From Metopolophium dirhodum (Eukaryota > Arthropoda > Insecta > Hemiptera > Aphididae): a DNA stretch of 64,000 bases. Shown here piece by piece: positions 13,066-26,567 of this stretch. A program made the position numbers and the translations under genes. The first letter of the stretch is position 1. The number at the start of each line of letters is the position of its first letter. The stretch lies in NCBI RefSeq assembly GCF_019925205.1, contig NC_083566.1, positions 23,374,001-23,438,000 on the forward strand, read 5' to 3'. The notes under the pieces are model-generated. The model was not told the origin of the DNA. It made no database searches and saw nothing but the letters and a program-made list of their open reading frames with translations.

Positions 13066-13420
13066 CATGTTTATACTGATTGTTGCGTTTTATGACCGAT
13101 TCAGCAGTCTTCCGGGCGATGAAAAACCATTCACTTGTGTTGGTCAAGTACTTGTACTCGACGGCCAAGTCCTTGGCCAGTATGCCCTCGCCCTTGGGCA
13201 GCCGGTACGCGTATGGGCAGAACAGCTGGTAGTGCTTGTACTGGTGTTGATCGTAACAATTTCCCGCCGCGAATATGTCATCGTCGAACTCCACCATGGA
13301 AATCACGCCGGCATGCAGCAGATATTCCGAGTCCATGACTTCGGGACCGGCGTACTTCCAAAGCCTTGTCAACATGTTGGCTCTGTTGACGGCCACGTCG
13401 GCTTCCACACGAAACCGTTC
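13066..13420 (-). CDS. Internal exon of a probable receptor ectodomain gene
   Basis: This is a 355-bp exon bounded by TTGTTTACAG just upstream (acceptor AG at 13421-13422) and by GTAAGTG just downstream (donor at 13065). It enters in phase 0 and leaves in phase 1. It reads about 118 residues without a stop, starting ERFRVEADVAVNRANM and ending near NNQYKH. Codon use and GC content are far above the flanking DNA. Two cysteines (in GNCYD and FCPYAY) and the sequon NTS in YLTNTSEW suggest a secreted or extracellular fold. The pattern reminds me of the extracellular Cache-type region of the GPR158/GPR179-like orphan class C GPCRs of insects (Drosophila CG31760 type), but that is from memory and uncertain. 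I found no other exon of this gene, so flanking introns exceed 10 kb on the downstream side and may be much longer upstream. Exon status is much surer than the family assignment. Confidence 0.85.
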
Positions 13421-13668
13421 CTGTAAACAATGCAATCTTTGTTAATATTATATTTTTTACGTTACTACTCGGAGTTAATGCGATAGGTGCACATAATAAT
13501 TGATTTTATAAAAGTTCGCTATCGAGAGGTACGGCAATGTTACATGATAATTATTTTACATTTTTCGATGATAATATTTTTTATTTTTACAAGTGAAATG
13601 CACATTATACTAGTACAACTACAATGGACTATCATGGACATAAAAGAAACAATATTTCTAACATTTTA

Positions 13669-15458
13669 GATTTCGAGCGAGATCGATGAATGCGTATTGA
13701 TTTTACAATGATGTGTGTTATTTTTTTGTGTCTGTTATCACTGTTTGGAGCCAGGGCCGGATTGGTATGTATCGGCCCATCGAGATTTTCACTTCTAAGC
13801 GGCCCATTTACATATTCACTGGCTCAAAATTATTAGAAGCTTATAGGTGGCCAATCGTATTTTAAACATGAATTTATTTTCACTCAACACTTACATGACC
13901 GATCCAAACTTTAAGCGGTCCACCGAGATTTTCTTGGTAGCTCGCCTAACTAATCCGGCCCTGCTTGGGGCAGTAGCACTACTTCAATTTTCTTCAACAG
14001 TATCTTGTTCGAAGGTAAAGAGAATCTAGTTAGTGCATTCAGGAGATCAAAATTTAAATTCTTAATAGTTTTCAAAAGCGCAGAGAAAAACAATAAAAAA
14101 TAAAGAAAAAACCGGAATTTTACGCAAAATCGGTTTTTGACCAAATCGATTGAATTATAATATTATTATTTATTTATTTCAGCGTAATTCAATTATAATA
14201 TAATAATAACATTAATAATATGAAGAGCTGATACGTATACCAACATGAGATAAGTTCGTAACTGGTATACGGAATTATTGTCAATACAATTTTTCTTGTT
14301 GGGTAAAAGGCTTGAAAATATAATACGGGGCCCCTAATATATTATTACAATAAAATTACAGTTGAAAAATACTAAAAATACTAAAGCACACATTTTTATA
14401 AGCATTTAGAGTTGACATTTTGATAAAAGGCCTAAAAATCACGAAAATTAGTAAATTATTTTGAGTTAGAAATTTCTAACAATTTTTCTTTTTAAATCTA
14501 ACATTTTAAAATTTAATACAAGATCTCTTATAAGTCTGTCTACCTTTATCAAAAAAAAAAAATGTCAGTATGAAAGTCAAATTAAATTTTAATGAACGTT
14601 TGCAGTTGAAATTTTTAGAAGTTCGGATATTTAATCGATTTTTCATGTAGCAATTTTGTTATTTTGTTGTAATTCAAAAACGAATAACTGTAAATTCATG
14701 AAAATTTCACTGAATGTTTATATTTTAATTTTCTATACACCATACAGTTTTGGAAATATTTTGATTCTTTTTAAGCTGTATACGGACATTGTTAGTTTTT
14801 AATTTTTTTAGTTTTTTTTTTCCATAAGTATTAATAAAATGTTATTTGTTGTGTCAAAAAAGTGAAAAATTAATAAAAGGCTCCTTATAATATATTGTTA
14901 CAATAATAGTTGAAAAGTATAAAAAATACATAGGCACAATTTTTTTTTAAGCATTTTAAGTTCAATTTTTTACAACATTTATCAAATTTAAAATTGATTT
15001 TGTATTTAAAATTTTCAACTTTTATAACTATAGTTAATATAACTATCCTTATAACTATCCTTATAAGGATTGGAAATTTAAAACAAGGCTTCACGTAAGT
15101 AGGTTATTCTTTCACCAAAAAATCTCAAAAGTATAAAAACAGTTTTTTTTTATAGTTATTTTATGTTCAAATTTGGAGGAAATTACATATTAAATAACCA
15201 AGAATAACTATTTAGTTATTTTGTTGTAATTTTTTATATTTATTCAACTTACCGGCTACTGTATTAATGATAAGTAATTACAGTATAAATATAATATAAA
15301 TTATCCACACTGATAAACTGTCTCCGCACAGAATCATTTTTCGAATACAATGATATTATATCATTGAATTCAAATTTAATACCATCCATTATACAGTGAC
15401 CCACTTGTAACCTACTGTACAGAATAGCGACATCCACTTACCCACCTTTTTTTTTTTT
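13669..15458 (-). repeat. Family A repeat, full-length and interrupted
   Basis: On the minus strand the left end (15458 to about 15310) reads GGTGGGTAAGTGGATGTCGC, CTGTACAGTAGGTTACAAG, then GATTCTGTGCGGAGAC. The right end at 13669-13740 reads ACACACATCATTGTAAAATC and then the CGCTC...AATC terminus. A hAT MITE splits the copy at 13752-13963. Two interior stretches, about 14330-14440 and 14878-14985, resemble each other in the same orientation (ATATATTATTACAATAA..AGTTGAAAA..), so the copy contains a diverged direct duplication. It is non-coding. Confidence 0.7.
13752..13963. mobile_element. hAT-type MITE inserted in a family A copy
   Basis: The ends are perfect inverted repeats, CAGGGCCGGATT at 13752 and AATCCGGCCCTG ending at 13963, a hallmark of hAT termini. 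The flanking 8-mers TTTGGAGC (13744-13751) and CTTGGGGC (13964-13971) agree at 6 of 8 positions, as expected of an aged 8-bp hAT target duplication. Family A sequence continues on both sides. The element is 212 bp with no coding capacity. Confidence 0.8.
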
Positions 15459-17760
15459 AATTGTCAATACATATAGTATTATACTATTATATAATATTTA
15501 CCTATTTAGTTTTATAGTCTCAATTTTAATGATAATAGGAGAGGTCTATTATACGTTTTATCAAACATTCAGTAACTTTTATTTGCGACTGTTAAATAAA
15601 TAACGCTGTTCGGTAAATATGTACGTGAATTTTTCTTAACTGTTTAATTGTCTATTTCAATTCAGTTCCAGAATGCAACACTATAAAAACTACATATAAT
15701 CCTCCATAATGATTCCACACATCCCATACGCTGTACAATAAATATAAATATATACATATACACTCACCTAACCTGACCCTAACCGACTGTATGTGGTCTT
15801 CTCGAATGCGTATATTGTTTAAACGATCTTATTGGTCCCACGTTCAACGTTTTAGTTGTGGTACTATAGCTTTATCTTTACTGCATAAATCATCCCAAGC
15901 ATTTCATATGTGAGACGAATAATATTTTATGTTATCTTTACGGAGGAAATAACGCGTTTTCCTTTTTCGGAATTGGACAATATCTCCAGCAAAGTTTCTT
16001 TAGAATGACAATTCTCGCGTCTGCAGATCCCTCCAAGCGAAATTGACCTAAATATGTTTTCTTTTACATTCAGTTCCAGATGAAGCATGCTCGTACGCGT
16101 TTTTTCTTAAGACTTACTATTATTAAATGTAGTATTTTGTTGTGAACCCGTAAAAAAACCATCATGGTTTACTATTGCATTTATAATTATATTTTTTAAT
16201 ATAGTAATATGTAAAGCCATGTATGTGTGTGTGAGCATGTATAATATATTGTATATTATATAAAAACACAATTTTTACTAGTATAAATTACATTATGCTT
16301 ATATCGGGTAACGTGCAGCGATGGATTGACGTTGACGGCTGATTAAACGTTGAACAAATAGCTGATAAGTCATCAACATTGCAGATCTTTATCTGCCGAA
16401 ACTAAAAATATATTATTACTCGAGTAATAAAAAATTTTTAATAAATCTCATTATTACTTAGTGCTAATGGAAAATTTAACCTATCAGGATTTCAAATAAA
16501 CAATAGTGTTACAATATTCCATCTACCTAGCATTGAATGAAAATGATCTCTGTCAACATAAATCAATATTATGGAATGTTAAACTACCTACTACGCACTT
16601 CTAGTTAAAATGTTTATAATAGGACACACGTAATTACTTTTGAACAGTAAGTATGATACTTAAGATGTAAAATTTAGTGAACAGAAGTTGAAAATATTAG
16701 TAGGTATATCCAATAAAAATTGAGTAACTTAATAATTCTTGTTCAGATTTGTATTATCAATAAACATTTGATTATTAATAAAATAATCATAATATAATAT
16801 TAATATAAATTAATAATAATTAAAACCATTTCCACATAAATAATGGTATTCGATAAAAAAAACATTATAATCAAATCGTAAGTATTTTATTTATTATTTA
16901 TATTTGTGCATATTTTCTATACCTACCTATTCATTACGCATTACAAAAAATGTTTATTTCTAATATTATCCGTTTATAACTTAAATTGTTATTTCAATAT
17001 TAATGGGAACCTTACCACAACCAATGCAACATCTCCGAGAAAATCAGTAAGGCAAACCTACTTTTATTTAAAAAAAAAAATGAAAAATGTAGGTACAATT
17101 TAATATAAACTTGATGTAATATCTTTAATGTAAATATATTAATGTTCATGTTGCCGATCAATAGAAAAAAAATAATAAATAAATATAAATGGGTAAAAGA
17201 AAAAGCAAAAACTAATACTAATAATTCTTTGGTTTTATATTAAAATCATAATAATTATTATTTTCTCTCTTTTTTTTATAATAAATAATAATAAATAATA
17301 CTTAGTGGTGGCTTTACGATAATGCTATATTCTTAATTATTAATTAATTTTTTCTGTGCTTTAATATTTCAATTGTTTGTAATATCTTTGTGCGCCAATT
17401 CAAAGTTATTAAATTTAAACTATTGGATCTTTGACTGTAACTACTTATTTGAAGATTATGTCGTTTACGAAAAGGTGAACCTTTATTATTATATCCTTTA
17501 TCCTTAATCATTATTAAATAGTAAATACGACCATTTAATATGCAAGAACAAAGTGCGGACTGATTGGCAATAATGTTATGAACGTTAAGTATAAATGTAT
17601 AATACGAAATGTCCGTTGTCTAACCAATATTTACATTTTAATGATTAGATTACCCTGGTAAATATGTCAGCTATGCGCATAAATCATCCATTTATATTAG
17701 ATATTAAGATGTATCAACCCGCTACTTAAAATCGCTTGAAATATTAATCTGAACCAAATC
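15459..17760. other. AT-rich non-coding stretch
   Basis: No gene or recognisable complete element. Telomere-like CCTAACC words near 15770 are isolated and short. Confidence 0.5.
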
Positions 17761-17762
17761 AG

Positions 17763-18455
17763 TCACGTAGCTAGGGGTGGGGTGGGGGGGTGGCTGAGAC
17801 GGCTTAACCCAAAATAGACAATTTCAACCCCTCTTTGGAATTTAAACCAAATCCTTCCAAAAAAAAAAACTTTATCATGCATTCAATATGCCTAACAACC
17901 AGTAATTATATAATTAATTTAAGTACCTACTATATAATACAGAGATTTAAATTACTAAAACGTACATGAGATGCTATAAAAAAATCTGACTATGTATTTC
18001 CATTATTTTTAAAAAGCTATAACTAAGTAAAAATATCAGGAATTTTTTATTAAGCTTTCAAGTTTTTGACCAAGCATAAAATGTGTTACCAACATTAAAA
18101 AAAATTTTAAAAATAATAGCATGTCTAAAAAATGATATTATAATTAATATTTCGTAAAAATGTTAAGTATCTATACACGGATCTGCGGTTTTTCATTTTT
18201 TCAATAAAATAATCAATCTAGTCAAAATTTGGTATTGTGTAAATATTTTCATTTTCCGATTTTTTTTTAATCTCTGATTGTTATTAAAAACACTGAATTT
18301 TTACTTTCGACTCAACAAGAACCAATTTTCAACCAGAAACCCCCTCAAAGGTTTGAAACTCCAAAAGGTGATTACAGACCTAAATAAAATAAATAAATCA
18401 TACATCATTGTAAAACCAATATATTCAAAATAATGTGTTAACGTCACTCAAAATC
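17763..18455 (+). repeat. Degenerate repeat tract with a family A right end
   Basis: It begins with CAGTCACGTAGCTAGGGGTG, which resembles the CAGTGGCGTAGC starts of many hAT elements, but no matching opposite end was found. The distal part ends in a decayed family A terminus (CATACATCATTGTAAAACC, then TCACTCAAAATC at about 18444-18455). Boundaries between the two are not resolved. Confidence 0.4.
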
Positions 18456-21400
18456 TAATATATCAAAATCATGGTAGGTATTTTAATTATATACTTAGGA
18501 TGGATATTTTCACCACATCCTACTAAAATATGACTTCCTCGAGAATTAAAATGATTCGCTTTTGGAATGAACGGAAAATGTTTAATTTGGAATAATTGTG
18601 ACTATTTCACTCAGATTAAGTTCTTTAAAATGTACAGTGATTGTACACCATTAAGACCAATCATAAATCACCATAGATATTCATATCATTCTAAAATAAC
18701 TGAAATGTAGAACATATTATTATAATATCAGTTACACGTTCGTAATAATTAATATTGATAATGCAATTGGATTTTTTAGATACACCGGCGATGAGTGGTT
18801 CATTTATGTGTATTATACAGCGTACATTTATCTTACCTTAAGATTTAATGGACATTCGATTGAAAACTTAGTAATAAATTGTATTCGTATAAATATTTAG
18901 TGAAACGGAATGATTAATAACGGTAATTTCAGATGGTATTGTTGTGAAAACGGTTAACGGTTGGTGCTGCGTCATACAAACGCTGATGTACCTACCTGCT
19001 GTTCATTATTCATGCAAATTCGTAGACATTTTTAATAATATATATATATATATATATATACATGATACACATAATCATAATACATGTTATGTATTCCAAC
19101 ATAATAGATTATTAAAATATACTGGATTTATAATTGTTGAAATCGTGAGAGTATCTACATATATAGTTTTACTAGTATTACACCATCGTTGATCAGTCAT
19201 TTAAAAATATTCTAAATCAACTCGTACGATTCACAAATTTTCAGAGTTATTTTGAACTTTTCGACAGCCGTCCTCTATTATTTATTATTGCTAGGTATAT
19301 TATTATATATTTTAATTAATTCAATTTCAGTGCGTACAGAATTATTATAATATTATTATCATATTATGCAACTTGATTAGAAGAAAATATATAGAAAGAT
19401 AGATGGCAGCCTAATTGTTCATATTTTATAATATTATTGTTCATAAAATGTGATGGCTTGTATGAGCTATAATATTAATTTAATTTATAACATTCAACAC
19501 AAAACGGGTTAGTTAGGGTTGATAGTTAAAAGACTCTCACCCACGCACACACCCACTCAAACGTCTATTGCCAGACTGCAACATTCTGTATTTATGACTT
19601 TGTTTGGGGAGGGGGGGGGTTATAATAAAAGAAAAAACAATTAACAAAGCCCATTTCATAACATTTGAAGAAGCAAATAATAATAGAATAATTAAACTTC
19701 ATTGCCAAATAAAATATACTAATTATTTTTATTTTATTTTTGCGATCATTTTCGCATTTTCGCAAGGTTTATTATTATTATATTTTTAGATAATCTATTA
19801 AATAAATTATTCGCATATTATACATTGATATTGATATATTTATCAGAATTTATTAGTGCTAAAATGTTATAAAATAATTTAATTCATTGAAATTATGGCA
19901 AATATTTTATAATAATTGTATTAATAATCAAATAAAGGTAGGTTGGTACATAACTGCAGTAGATCTCTGCATTGATCTCCCTCATTCAATTACTTCAGTA
20001 ATGTTCGTTATGAGATTATAATATAATAACTACTTTCGTATGTCTATACAATCACCTAACATTTTCCATGCATTTTTATATCGATTTTTTGTTTTTTATA
20101 TACATAAGGAAAACTCTCAAAGGAATTTAAATGCACCTAACCAGTGATCTCTGGATATGAATGTGGACACTATAAAAGTTGAATAAAAATAAAACATTTT
20201 TCGGTTCAGTACCTTTTATGTAAAAGTAAAATATACTGAACGGTCACGATGTAACAATATTACATATTACAATATATTATTATTCCTATACATCCCGTCA
20301 AAAATATAAGTAATATAAGAATTGTTTGTTCGGTTTTTTCTTCCACAGCCGTTGGCAGTGTCCAGTGAACACAATTTATTTTTCATAATAATATAAAATA
20401 ATATAGTATCGTACTACATATCTCGGGGAAATGAAAACAAAAGTGTGTTTACTATATCATAACCACACAAATCATCAATAATAATAATATTATTATCGCA
20501 ATCGTCCGTTCCGACACCGTTTGAAAAACAAAACGCACAAGCATAATAGTCAATGGCATATTATGTCATGACTTAGGTCACAGTTGGTATAGTCGATAGG
20601 TACCTAGGTACTTGCGCGAATTGAGAAGTTCGTATAATTAGATTTTACCCGTTTGAGCCAATTATAACGAGTACGCGTCACTAAATTTTTCACACGTGTG
20701 CCGCGTAAAACCTAGACAGTCTATATCGTTATCGCAAGAAACAAAGCGCAAACGTAATATTATACTCTGACTTTAACGTATAATTCAATTAATTCAGTAT
20801 ATTGTATATGTACCATGTCGTTATTCTTTTGGGCCGTATGCAAATAAAGAGATTGCAGCTCGCGTCTATCTTGCATTGTTACAGTTATTATTATTACATT
20901 GTTATTTACGTTGATTTAATATCCATAATAATAGCACGTCATTATAAATAGGTATAGAATATGCAGGTAGGTATAGTTAATCATCCGTTCATATGTTTTC
21001 AAAATTAATTCTGCTCTTTAGGTACCTATTTCGTCTGTCCTGTCAGCATTTTACTTTCATTATTTATAAAAGAACATTCAAAGATACCTATAGTTTTCAA
21101 ATAACTATATTTTGAAGTACCTCTTTTTACTTTTATTTATGAGTTGAAATGTATGTTTATCTTTCGGTAAAAACAATATTTCTATAATAATTATTTCTCG
21201 TGCAAACTTATTTTACAGTTAATTTATTCAGTTTTATAATAAACAGTTGTGAGTTTGTGATCTTTTAACTGTACACATAATATGGGCGGTTAAACTTGAG
21301 GAATATGCATTGTCATAATATTATACAGTAAGAAATACAGAATACCTATAACTATTATTATTAAAATGTTACATTAATTTTGTGATTAAACTTTTTAACC

Positions 21401-21535
21401 TTTAAGATAATATACATCGTTTGTACATAAAACCGTGTTCATGTTACGATAAAGCAACATAATTGTATTGATTTGACGTAGTTTTGTATCTTGTGCTCCC
21501 TTGTACGCCTTACCATGGTCAGACTGCCCTATACT
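18456..21535. other. AT-rich non-coding stretch
   Basis: No supported gene. An (AT)n tract lies at about 19039-19060 and a G-run at about 19610. An acceptor-like TTTTTTCTTCCACAG at about 20335-20349 is followed by sequence with early stops, so I do not call an exon. Confidence 0.5.
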
Positions 21536-21543
21536 CTATATAG

Positions 21544-21811
21544 TCTAGAGTGGCACAGGCATTTTATGTGGCCCGTGAATAGAATAGAAATAGAAATTAT
21601 TTAGAAAAATTATTACTGTTATTATATTAAGTTTGTTTGTGGATACCTTGTTAAAATAATAATACCAAATAGTTATGAACTCAAATAAACTAAGTTTGGT
21701 ATGATTATACATTTTACTAAAAACATGTTATTAAGGTATATTCAAATTGTGGCTCGTGCAAAATTTCTATTTATTTTTTGGACTTTGAAATCAAGAAGGT
21801 TGCCACCCATG
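21544..21811. mobile_element. hAT-type MITE, diverged
   Basis: The right end, ...GTGGCTCGTGC...GGACTTTGAAATC...AAGGTTGCCACCCATG (21811), has the word order typical of hAT elements whose inner ends carry GTGGCCCG and whose termini carry GGTTG(G)CCACCCCTG. The left end carries AGAGTGGCACAGGC and later GTGGCCCGTG. The flanking 8-mers CTATATAG (21536-21543) and CTTTATAG (21812-21819) match at 7 of 8 positions. It is 268 bp and non-coding. Confidence 0.6.
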
Positions 21812-21819
21812 CTTTATAG

Positions 21820-24800
21820 ACTGAAAATTTGCAGTGAAGCACCCTTGTCTCTATAATTGTATAGAGCCCTTTATTCAAAACGAAAAATTCACAATTTTAA
21901 ATATAAAATACGAATTGTTGATTTGAGGACCTTGCTCGTGTCATTTAAAAGGCGCAATATTTAGGCAATATGCAATCTCGTTGCGGCCTCTCGCGACTTG
22001 GCCTTTGTGTTAGTATTATGGTAAATTATAATTAGTGTGAGTACGGTTGTATAATACGAGTAACAGGCTATCTACACACACACTGAAATGGTGCACACGT
22101 CAACGACACCACCAACCAAAGATTAAAAGCGTAATTATGTTTGATCAAAACACGCTTTAAAGGAAAAACTCTCACGCCTCGTAATTTTTTTTTTTTGTTA
22201 GATAGAAGTTGATTTTTACAGAGCTCACTGGACTTCGATTCGTGAATAGGTTGCATAAAATAAAAATAGTTTCAAAGAATAACAAAAACTTATGAAATTT
22301 GGTTATCATAATATTCTAATAAATTATTGTATTATAATATGGTTTAGAAATAGAATTTTGAAAATCGAAAATCCAATGTGACCTGTAAGGCTTGTACGTT
22401 ATACAAGTTTTGCGTTTATTGTTATTTAAAATAGTGTTAATACCTATAAAATTTTAAAATAATAACTAATTAGGGTAGGTAATGGCCCGGATACGAAATA
22501 TATTATAATATAATATCAATTCTTAGATTGTCGCATGAAATAAATGTTTCTACGAAACCAATAGAGCTTTTAAATAAATAGATTTTAAAATATTTCGTTT
22601 TACGTTATTTTTTGTTTAATGATATATAATATATTTTGTTAATCGTTATGTTTTGTTTTGCGGTATTTAATTATTTTTGATTAGGTACCTATCGCTTTCC
22701 GTTATAATTACGTTTACAAATTTCAATCGTTTTTTGTCAAATATAACGTTACAATCATACCATTATTATAACGTTTGCAAGCCCTGGATCCTAGCCTTAC
22801 TCTGTCTTTATAATACTACAACACTGGCTAAAATATTGGAGAAAATAGACATAATTTCAGTCTAAAATAATGTGGAGGAAAATGGAAACCAACCTTTTTT
22901 TATGGCGGAAAATGGACAGTGGAGGAAAACGGTATCTTGTTTTTGGAGGGAAATGGAACCGCCCGAAATCGGATCACTCTACAGACTACAAGGTAAGCGA
23001 GATTTTCCTGTAAGGCATGTTTTTGTTCAAAACAGGTCACGTGCCGGCCCCTTTACTATATTAGAGTAGTGCACCACTGCACCAGTGTCTATTTGGTTGA
23101 CCCATAAACATTAGAGAAAAAAATATGTTTGGGTTATCAGCTCCGGTAAATATATCATATTATATGGGTGTATCAGTTGGAACATTGGCTTTTGGGAGTA
23201 TCTATTTTTAGAACTAAACACCCAAAATCTCCATTGACTAGTAAATATTTGCAAACGGTACGCAATGATAAGTATTTTCATCCAAAATATTATTTATGAT
23301 CATCACAAATCGTGATTGTTGGTTAATTATGTCAATATTATTATAAAATGATATCTTAATACTTTAAACTATTAAAATGTAATTTATAGTAAGGGGCAGA
23401 AAGACTAAATCGCTATTCATTTAATAAAATAATATAAATTGTAAATTAGTAGGTATACCTATTCAGATTTTAAAGATGGACAGTATTTCAATAAATGTTT
23501 ACCTTGGTAAATTGTTTTAAATAGATAATATTATGTGATATTGCCTTGAGAATTATAATGTATATGTAAATAAGTGTATGTATGTATAATACACAAGTGT
23601 ATATTATGACCATTTTTGGCTAAAATAAATAAATTATAATATTGAAGTGATTAGTTTATTAGTTTTGGTTAATTGGTTGTAACTGAGTCACTCTGTAGTC
23701 AATATTGGCGGTTAAGTCCACAGTACTATCTCCATCTGACTCTGCACCTCAGCTTACTTCAGGTATAATATTATATTATCCACTCAATTTTTTCTTCTTC
23801 TTAATAATAATTTTTTTAAGAAATTCAATATTTTTAAGAGCAATTGCAGTTTCAATTCATAAAATTAACCACTTTTCTAGAAACGTGGATATTTATTTTG
23901 ATTTTTGAACAACTAGTCACTATTCACATTTCACTCTGGTCCTTTGATCATTTTACATTTATTTTATGAGGTGTATAATGTACAAATGTATGATGTGGGT
24001 ACATACCACTCAAAATAATTAAACACTTCTTTAGAAACTATATGGTATGTTCTTTCACGGTCGTATACCAAATATCCACATCGATTTAATGTTCAAAATA
24101 ATTAAAAGTTAATAGTTCGTCGATGAAATAAATGTGTCATAATATTTGATAAATTTGTTTTTTATTCTTACGTAACATTGTTATACGAAGTTTCTAAATA
24201 ATATCTCCACCATTTTCTACTGACTTACTATACCATCCATTTCTTATATCATACAACATCTTGTTTTTTTTTTATAATATATTGAGAACTTACATAAAAA
24301 AATTGGCTACATTTTTAATAAATAATTATAAGTTTTTAATAAAAAACAATAAGTTTAAACGTGCAGCAAATTATTTTCTGTATAATAAAAAGAATAAATA
24401 AGTTTATAAAGGTCAATGATAAAATTGTACCTATACAATTTAACTATTTATTCTACCAAAAATTATGTTATTAATAAATAGATAAATAAATAAATGAATT
24501 AATAAATAAATCAAATAATAATACATCCATAATTTAACTGTAAAAATGATAGCACGATTTTATAATCGCTTCTATTGATTTTGTTTTATTCTAAAATGTA
24601 CATTGAAACATGGATTGAACTTCCAATTCGCCTAACAAACAATATAAAAATATATATCAAATACAGATATCTTGTCTGACCTACTGGGGCCAGAAATGAA
24701 TCTCACATTTCAGAAAATCGATGGGAAACAATTAGACTATTTTCAAATATGTAAAAATCAACCACTATTATTTTAAAAAAATCTTTAAATTTATAAATTA

Positions 24801-25137
24801 TTTATATGTAAATAAAATGTAAGACAATAATCTTATTGAAGCTTATGCTCAAATAAAAAAAAATATATTCATTATTCTTATTCAAAAATAAAATTGCAAA
24901 ATATAACCACGAAATAATTTATATATACTTACTAAACCTATCATATAAACATCATTTTATGCATCTTTAAATTATTTTTTTAAAAGATATAGACGTTAAA
25001 ATTTGTTACAATTGTGTATTTAAGATATATTTTATAAAGAAGTAAGAACAACTTACGAGCCAAGAGGAATTTTATTAAATTCAATTTTTAAGATTTTTTA
25101 CTAACAGATGAACGTTTTATCATACTATCGCATACAC
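21820..25137. other. AT-rich non-coding stretch
   Basis: No gene was supported. At 22870-22965 the word GGAGGAAAATGG recurs in variant forms, giving an open frame at 22872-23069 that looks like low-complexity translation rather than a protein. The GC-richer GTGCCGGCCCCTTT at about 23040 may be a transposon scrap. Confidence 0.5.
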
Positions 25138-26567
25138 AAAAAAAAGCGGGTAATTGCATTTCACTCGGCTGTACAGTAGGTTACAAGTAGGTCACTGTAA
25201 ATTTGAGTTTAATAATATAATATCATTGTATTCTGAGCGGAGATGGTTTGTCAGTCTAGGGACTAGGATACCTATTATGTAATAGGCGTTTAATAAACAA
25301 TAATAATAATAATAATAATATATATTATATTTATATTGTTATTACTTATAATTAATACGGTAGCGCGAAAAGTTTTTCTGCGCTTTTGAAAACTACTGGG
25401 AAAGAGTCAACATTTTTTAAAATTATTTAGAATATTCTAATTATTTAGTGAAAAATCCAAGTCTCTTCAATAATCATTTATTATTAATATTGTTGAATAA
25501 CAACAAAATATCAAAATCAATTTATTTTCTAAATTGATTTTGCATACAAATTCCCGATTTTGCCTATTTTTTTCGCAATTTTTAATTTTGATCCCTCAAA
25601 CGTACCAACTAACGAACCAATTTACTACGAACATGAATATTTTTTTATCAAAAATTTTTTATAACATCTTTGCAAAAATATGAACTTCTTGGTCTAAGAA
25701 TACCTATAGCTAAAATATTTCCTAATTATTTACATATATTTCAAAACATTTTGACAACCGTATTATTTTCCTGAAAATATTTTTACCATATTTTAATGCT
25801 TTCTGGAATGTTTATTTATTAGTATTTCTAACTAACAAATCATTGGAAAAATTTTAAAAATTTCTCATGGCTATAAAGTATATATAAATATTTATAACCT
25901 TTATCATGCATGAAAAATGATAATATAAATATTTTGTGAACATTTCAAGTGTCTACGACTATTAGTTTTTGAATTACGACAAATTATCAAAAATAAATTA
26001 ATTGGATTTCGTAAATAAACCACTAAATATAAAATATTGTAAATAATTTTAATTCAAACGCTCATGAAAAATTAATGTTTGGCTTCAGTAAACTTTTTTT
26101 TCGTTTTTTAAAGGTAGAAAAACTTTTGGGGCATCTTCTATTACAATGTCTAATGTTAAACGTTTTTATGAATATCTAACCGAAAAATAAATTGCACCGG
26201 GTTTTGATGAATTTTGTTAAAATTTTAACTTTAAATGCATATAAAAAACAATCGTGCCTTTGTATCGTTAATATTTTTTAACTGCTATTAAAGCATACTA
26301 TGAGGACTCTTGGATCGAATTGCCAAGCTTTTTTTACCAAGTATAGTTACCATGCATGGGAAATGACATTATAAATATTTAATGAAAAATTCAAATGGTC
26401 TACGGTAATTAGTTTTTGAGCTACCCCAAAAAAAATAAAATTGTTTTTCCAAACATTGATTTTGAATATTGGATCATTTTTACTAGGTACCTACTCCAAA
26501 TGTTGACGGGAAGAAAAACAAACAATATAATTGTAAATACAATACATTCATTCCTTCGCTCAGAATC
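25138..26567 (+). repeat. Family A repeat, long copy
   Basis: The left end at 25138 (AGCGGGTAATTGCATTTCAC, GGCTGTACAGTAGGTTACAAG, TATTCTGAGCGGAGATGG) and the right end at 26567 (ATACATTCATTCCTTCGCTCAGAATC) match other copies in the same order. At about 1430 bp it is longer than the 882-bp copy at 41191. Words near 25560-25620 resemble an internal right-hand portion, so it may be two copies joined or one with an internal duplication. It is non-coding. Confidence 0.65.
25303..25322. repeat. (AAT)n microsatellite
   Basis: A short uninterrupted AAT run within a family A copy. Confidence 0.8.

Noticed and set aside
13067..13426. 119-residue plus-strand open frame opposite the exon
   Set aside because: It is the antisense shadow of the minus-strand exon, which has splice sites, a sequon and protein-like composition.
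15770..15800. Telomere-like CCTAACC words
   Set aside because: Only a couple of isolated units, not an array; aphids use TTAGG-type arrays that would be far longer.
20330..20400. Possible exon after TTTTTTCTTCCACAG
   Set aside because: The downstream frames hit stops quickly and no donor or protein pattern follows.
22872..23069. 65-residue frame MEENGNQPFFMAENGQWR...
   Set aside because: It arises from recurring GGAGGAAAATGG words; no homology recognised and no splice or promoter context.
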